Assembly: GCA_013813955.1 (NCBI GenBank)
Contig: JACCQW010000010.1
Coordinates: 1-9,373 of the forward strand
From: Solirubrobacterales bacterium
GTDB lineage: Bacteria > Actinomycetota > Thermoleophilia > Solirubrobacterales > Solirubrobacteraceae
Direction of reading: 5' to 3'
DNA length: 9,373 nucleotides
Notes under the pieces: generated by a model
Database searches by the model: none
The model's input: only the letters and a program-made list of their open reading frames with translations
What the model was told of the DNA's origin: nothing
Part shown: one piece after another, positions 5,797-9,373 of the stretch
How positions within the stretch are numbered: position 1 is the stretch's first letter
Layout of the letters: every line of letters starts with the position of its first letter
Translations under genes and position numbers: made by a program

Positions 5797-8142
5797 ACCC
5801 AGCGCGGGCAGATCCTGCACCAGCGACAGGACCGGGGCGAACTCGTCGCCGCGCTGCGCCACCCGCTCGAGGACCTGCGCGGCGCCGAAGACCAGCTGCT
5901 GCGGGTCGCCCGACCGCCCGCACACGGCCACCTCCTCCCACGTGATCGGAGTCGACACCGTCGGGCGCTCGCGGGCGCGCAGCGAGTAGACGTTGACCGT
6001 GGTCTTCTTCTCGTCGTTCTGGCTCCAGTCGACGAGCACCTTGCCCTTGCGCAGCGTCTTGGTCATGCGCGAGACCACCAGGTCGGGCTCGGAGGCCTCC
6101 AGCAGCTCGGCCACCGCGCGGGCGAAGCCCTTCGTCGCCGCGTAGGTCATCTCCGGCACGTTGAGCGGGACGTAGACCTGCATCCCCTTCGAGCCCGAGG
6201 TCTTGGCGAAGCTCTGCAGGCCCAGGTGCTCGAACATGCCCTGCAGCAGCAGCCCGACCCGGCAGCACTCCACGATCGTGGCCGGCGGGCCGGGATCCAG
6301 GTCGAAGACCATCATCGTCGGGCGCTCGATCCGGGCCGCCAGCGACATCGACGTATGCAGCTCCAGATCGGCGAGGTTGCCAAGCCAGGCGAGCGTCGGC
6401 ACGTCGGCGGCCACGCAGAAGTCGATCGTCTTGTCGGACATCCGCACCGGTGAGGTCTGCACCCAGTCGGGGCGGTGCTTCGGGCACTGCTTCTCGAAGA
6501 AGTGCGGCTCGTCGACGCCGTTGGGGTAGCGCTTGAGCGTCAGCGGGCGGCCCGCGAGGTGGGGCAGCAGGACGGGGGCGACGCGCACGAGGTACTCGAT
6601 GACGTCGCGCTTGGTGAACCCGCTGGCCGGATAGAGGACCTTGTCGAGGTTCGTGACCTTCAGCGTGCGCCCGGCGAGCGTGACCTCGCGCCCGTCGCGA
6701 ACGGGCCGGCCGCCGTCCAGGAACGCCGCGGCGGGGACCTCCTCGCGCAGGCCCTTGTAGGAAGGATGGCGCAGCATGCCGTCGGAGGTCCACTCGGTGA
6801 ACTCGACCTCGGCGATGTGGTCGGGCTGCACCCAGACCGCGCCGCGCGGCGGCTTGCCGGCCGAGAACGGCGAGGAGCCGCGCTGCTCCAGCGTGGCGGC
6901 CAGGCGCTCGAGCTCGGCGTCGGTGAAGCCGGTGCCCACGCGCCCGGCGTAGCGCAGCCCGCCGTCCTCCTCGACGCCGACGAGCAGCGCGCCGATGCGC
7001 TCGCGGCGCCGTCCCTCCCCCGGCAGCCAGCCGCCGACCACGACGTCCTCCCGGTGCACGTTCTTGACCTTCACCCAGTACGCCGACCGCCGGCCGGGCT
7101 CGTAGGGGCTGTCCAGGCGCTTGGCCACGACGCCCTCCAGCCCGCCGGCCCGGCTGGCCTCCAGCACGGCTGCGCCGTCGCCGACGATGTGGTCGGGCGT
7201 CTGCCACCCGGCGCCTCGCAGCCCGAGCTCGGTCAGCCGGGCGCGCCGCTCGGCGTATGGCAGCGCCAGGAGCGGATGGCCGTCGAGCCACAGCAGGTCG
7301 AAGATCACGTAGACGACCGGCACCTCCTTGGCCCGCCGGCGGGCCGCGCTCTCCGAGCCCACGTGCATGCGCCCCTGCAGGCGGCCGAAGCTCGGGCGGC
7401 CGTCCTCGTCGAAGGCCACGATCTCGCCGTCGAGGATCGCGCGGTGCGAGCTCAACGCGCGGTTGAGCGCGCGCAGCTCAGGATAGGCGGCGGTGATGTC
7501 GTTGCGGTTGCGGCTCTCCAGTCGCAGGCGCCCGGGCTCGGAGTAGGCCAGCGCGCGCACGCCGTCCCACTTGATCTCGAAGGCCCAGCTCGCGTCGTCG
7601 GCGGGCAGCGGCCCGGGGCGGGCGAGCATCGGCCGCAGGCGCTCGGGCATGGGCTCGCGCCCGGGGTCCTCGGGCGGGTCCATGCGGTGGATCATCCAGT
7701 CCTTGCCCTCGGGCTCGCCCTTGCGGCGGGTGGGGAACAGGCCGTAGCGCCCGCGCAGGCGCTCGCCGTGGAAGGTCACCTCGACCTTGTCCTCGTGGAA
7801 CTCGTGGGTCTCGTAGGTGCCGCGGTCCCAGATGCACATCGAGCCCGCGCCGTAGGAGCCCTTGGGGATGTCGCCCTCGAAGTCCAGGTACTCCAGCGGA
7901 TGGTCCTCGGTGTGGATCGCCTTGCGGTTGTCCTTCGTGTCCTCGGGGATGCCGTTGGGGATTGCCCAGGAGACCGCGACGCCGTCGTGCTCGAGGCGCA
8001 GGTCCCAGTGCAGGCGCGTGGCATGGTGCTCCTGCACGACGAAGCGCGGCGCGCCCTGCCCCGCCCGGGTTCCGTCGCCCGCGGGCTCGGGCGTGCGGCT
8101 CGGGTCGCGCTTGCTTCGGTACTCGTCGAGGCGATCGGCCAT
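5794..8142 (-). CDS. ligD: Multifunctional NHEJ DNA ligase LigD (phosphoesterase-ligase-polymerase)
   Basis: ATP-dependent ligase that processes and seals double-strand breaks with Ku. The 782-residue product has three domains. Residues about 34-155 are the 3'-phosphoesterase: HHATRLHWDLR with His39, His45, Asp47 and Arg49, plus His81 in the next block. Residues about 170-480 are the ligase: nucleophile Lys191 in EIKWDG, SRNR, GEIVAFD, FDLLWLDG, LEGVVAKR (336-342), WVKVKN, then an OB-fold with PSYKGLREE. Residues about 487-782 are the archaeo-eukaryotic primase-like polymerase, with metal ligands Asp614 and Asp616 in FDLDPG, SGSKGMQVYVPL, and Asp705 in VDWSQN. Every ligase motif is intact. 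The frame also allows GTG 8148; ATG 8142 is preferred for its MADRLDEYRSKRD start. The domain order is that of Pseudomonas LigD, not Mycobacterium. No ku gene lies in the window. Confidence 0.97.
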   Translation of the reverse strand: MADRLDEYRSKRDPSRTPEPAGDGTRAGQGAPRFVVQEHHATRLHWDLRLEHDGVAVSWAIPNGIPEDTKDNRKAIHTEDHPLEYLDFEGDIPKGSYGAGSMCIWDRGTYETHEFHEDKVEVTFHGERLRGRYGLFPTRRKGEPEGKDWMIHRMDPPEDPGREPMPERLRPMLARPGPLPADDASWAFEIKWDGVRALAYSEPGRLRLESRNRNDITAAYPELRALNRALSSHRAILDGEIVAFDEDGRPSFGRLQGRMHVGSESAARRRAKEVPVVYVIFDLLWLDGHPLLALPYAERRARLTELGLRGAGWQTPDHIVGDGAAVLEASRAGGLEGVVAKRLDSPYEPGRRSAYWVKVKNVHREDVVVGGWLPGEGRRRERIGALLVGVEEDGGLRYAGRVGTGFTDAELERLAATLEQRGSSPFSAGKPPRGAVWVQPDHIAEVEFTEWTSDGMLRHPSYKGLREEVPAAAFLDGGRPVRDGREVTLAGRTLKVTNLDKVLYPASGFTKRDVIEYLVRVAPVLLPHLAGRPLTLKRYPNGVDEPHFFEKQCPKHRPDWVQTSPVRMSDKTIDFCVAADVPTLAWLGNLADLELHTSMSLAARIERPTMMVFDLDPGPPATIVECCRVGLLLQGMFEHLGLQSFAKTSGSKGMQVYVPLNVPEMTYAATKGFARAVAELLEASEPDLVVSRMTKTLRKGKVLVDWSQNDEKKTTVNVYSLRARERPTVSTPITWEEVAVCGRSGDPQQLVFGAAQVLERVAQRGDEFAPVLSLVQDLPALG

Positions 8143-8257
8143 CGGCACTAGGTCTACCCGGCCGGCGGGCCGGGCGTCGGGTGGTGCGCTGATCCGGTCT
8201 CAGCAGGCGGGGATCGCACGCAGAGCGCGTATGGATCGAGCACTGGCGAGAGCTCGC

Positions 8258-8704
8258 CTAGCGGTCGGTGTCGAGCCCCGGGGCCCAGCCCAGCTCGCGC
8301 TGGGTGCGGCGCGGGAGCCCGGTGACGACGAGGTCGTAGCTGTCCTCGAGCATGTCGGCGATGGACGCGCCGGGCAGCGAGCCGTCGATCGTGACCGTGT
8401 TCCAGTGGCGCTTGCTCAGGTGGTAGCCCGCCACGATCGCGGGGTGCGTGGCGCGTAGCCGCGCGGCGAGCTCGGGCTCGCACTTCAGGCTGACCTTCAG
8501 TGGCTCGGCGGCCAGGGCGCTGAGAGCGAACATCTTGCCGGCCACCTTGAACACCGAGTGCTCCTCACCGAACGGGAACTCCTCAGTGGCACCGGGCCTG
8601 TCCAGGCACCAGCGCCGCAGCGCGGCGGACGTCACGGGAGGCTGGGGCCCGGCGGGCGCGCGACCGCCGCCATTCGCGCCATAGGACGCGCCGGCCGCGG
8701 TCAT
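8258..8704 (-). CDS. MmcQ/YjbR family protein
   Basis: A 148-residue protein of the MmcQ/YjbR family (CyaY-like fold, suggested to bind DNA; cellular role poorly known). The core runs from about residue 25: LRRWCLDRPGATEEFPFG, HSVFKVAGKMFAL, LKVSLKC, then PGYH-like AGYHLSKRHWNTV and a C-terminal helix with DMLEDSYDLVVTGLPRRTQ. The KRHWNTV block is the most characteristic part. The first 24 residues are a Gly/Ala/Pro-rich extension not usual in the family. ATG 8704 is kept because it overlaps the stop of the upstream acyltransferase by four bases (ATGA), the classic coupling arrangement; an internal GTG at residue 24 has no ribosome-binding site. The stop TAG is about 115 bases before ligD on the same strand. 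Confidence 0.88.
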   Translation of the reverse strand: MTAAGASYGANGGGRAPAGPQPPVTSAALRRWCLDRPGATEEFPFGEEHSVFKVAGKMFALSALAAEPLKVSLKCEPELAARLRATHPAIVAGYHLSKRHWNTVTIDGSLPGASIADMLEDSYDLVVTGLPRRTQRELGWAPGLDTDR

Positions 8705-9373
8705 GCCGGCGGGGCGTCGGCGGTGGGGGTGCCGTCCAGCCGGCGGATAGCCCTGGCGGGCGTCCCGGCGTACAGCCAGCCGCCCTCGTAGTCCTCCCCG
8801 CGCAGCAGCGCGCCGGCGCCGACGACGCTGTTGTCCCCCACCCGCGCACCGCGCAGGACCACGACGTTGGCCGCGATGAAGACGTTGCGCCCGATGCGTA
8901 CCGGACCGACCTTCAGGGCCTGGTCCATGAAGAACGCGTCGCTGCCGTCGTGGCCGTGGTCGGAGTCGAGGATCGACGTGCGCTCGGCGAGGCCGGCGTG
9001 CTCTCCCAGCACGATGGACCGTGCCGCATCGAGGTTCACCTCGCGGCCGAGCTGCACCCGAGGGCCGAGGTCGATCTCCCCGCCGCTGACCTTCAGCTGC
9101 ACGTGGTCGCGCACGAACGAGTGCTCTCCGATATGGATCGTTCCGCCGTACAGCGCGAAGCGTGTGCCGGCCTGCAGCAGGACGCCGTCGGCCAGGCTCA
9201 CCGCGTTGTCGCGCCCGGTGCGCACGTCGAGGACGGTGTCGCGGCCGAGCTGGACGTCGCGGCCGAAGCGAAGGGTCAGGGTGCCGCCCCTCCCCGCTCT
9301 CGGGTCGACCTCCAGGGCGGGCAGCGTCCCCCAGCGCGCGCCGTGCGGCGCGTCGAGCGCGAACACCACGCCG
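8701..9373 (-). CDS. Hexapeptide-repeat (left-handed beta-helix) acyltransferase, 5' end possibly off the window
   Basis: The frame is open to the right edge; the first in-window start candidate is GTG 9369 (222 residues), but the codon before it is still open, so the true start may be outside. Repeated six-residue turns of the [LIV]-G-x-x pattern run from about 34 to 190 (IHIGEHSFV, IDLGPRVQLGREV, VRIGRNVFIAANVVV, ARVGDNSVVGAGALL). These define a trimeric left-handed beta-helix of the acetyltransferase type. SILDSDHGH (132-140) is the region where such enzymes carry their catalytic His, and AGTPAR (201-206) is the usual C-terminal seal. Family members O-acetylate sugars or cell-surface polysaccharides; the acceptor here cannot be told. 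The N-terminal 33 residues look non-repetitive. Its stop overlaps the start of the MmcQ/YjbR gene. Confidence 0.88.
   Translation of the reverse strand, partial: GVVFALDAPHGARWGTLPALEVDPRAGRGGTLTLRFGRDVQLGRDTVLDVRTGRDNAVSLADGVLLQAGTRFALYGGTIHIGEHSFVRDHVQLKVSGGEIDLGPRVQLGREVNLDAARSIVLGEHAGLAERTSILDSDHGHDGSDAFFMDQALKVGPVRIGRNVFIAANVVVLRGARVGDNSVVGAGALLRGEDYEGGWLYAGTPARAIRRLDGTPTADAPPA

Noticed and set aside
5546..7291. 581-codon minus-strand frame overlapping ligD and the cNMP-domain gene
   Set aside because: Same strand, shifted frame of ligD; the Arg/Ala/Gly-rich translation is typical of out-of-frame reading in high-GC DNA.
6475..8151. 558-codon open frame on the plus strand opposite ligD
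   Set aside because: It mirrors the ligD coding strand; G/C-rich codons seldom give stops in the antisense frame. The product is low-complexity Ala/Gly/Arg/Val-rich with no domain, while the minus strand encodes a complete LigD.
8157..8174. Inverted repeat CCCGGC/GCCGGG upstream of ligD as a terminator for the MmcQ/YjbR operon
   Set aside because: Only six base pairs with a six-base loop, over 80 bases past the stop; such repeats arise by chance at this G+C.

Overview
This is a GC-rich (about 70 % by eye) bacterial chromosome segment with strong G/C bias at third codon positions and very short gaps between genes. Gene content and protein style suggest a high-GC actinobacterium, plausibly of the Thermoleophilia/Solirubrobacterales type. 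That placement is inference: no rRNA or other phylogenetic marker is present. I see no phage, transposon, integrase or CRISPR sequence. This reads as ordinary chromosome, not an obvious accessory island.

Layout, left to right. (1) 1-1533, minus strand: pyrR then pyrB (left end off the window), the start of a pyrimidine biosynthesis operon. A well-preserved PyrR-binding RNA hairpin overlaps the pyrR Shine-Dalgarno sequence, and a -10-like box lies just upstream. (2) 1569-2911, minus: a ribonuclease Z gene whose stop overlaps the start of a small membrane-anchored PASTA protein. (3) 2974-3396, plus: mscL with a C-terminal four-cysteine zinc-ribbon-like tail, then a strong hairpin. (4) 3456-3623: a possible small unrecognised gene, running into tRNA-Arg(CCG) at 3614-3686. 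(5) 3688-5056, minus: an epoxide-hydrolase-like alpha/beta hydrolase followed by a small lipoprotein. (6) 5128-5334, plus: a dodecin, convergent across a perfect-stem hairpin with (7) a stand-alone cyclic-nucleotide-binding-domain protein (5368-5760, minus). (8) 5794-8142, minus: a full three-domain LigD for non-homologous end joining, ordered phosphoesterase-ligase-polymerase. (9) 8258-9373, minus: a left-handed beta-helix acyltransferase (5' end off the window) overlapping an MmcQ/YjbR-family gene.

The genes mix housekeeping (pyrimidine synthesis, tRNA maturation, tRNA-Arg) with stress functions (MscL, LigD, dodecin). The best-supported regulatory story is PyrR feedback on its own translation. 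Boxes of the form TAGGGT or close variants sit at plausible -10 positions before most transcription units. I found no convincing undescribed multi-gene system. The items most worth a second look are the small ORF before the tRNA, the PyrR leader, the Gln at the usual His position in the LigD polymerase domain, and the MscL zinc tail.
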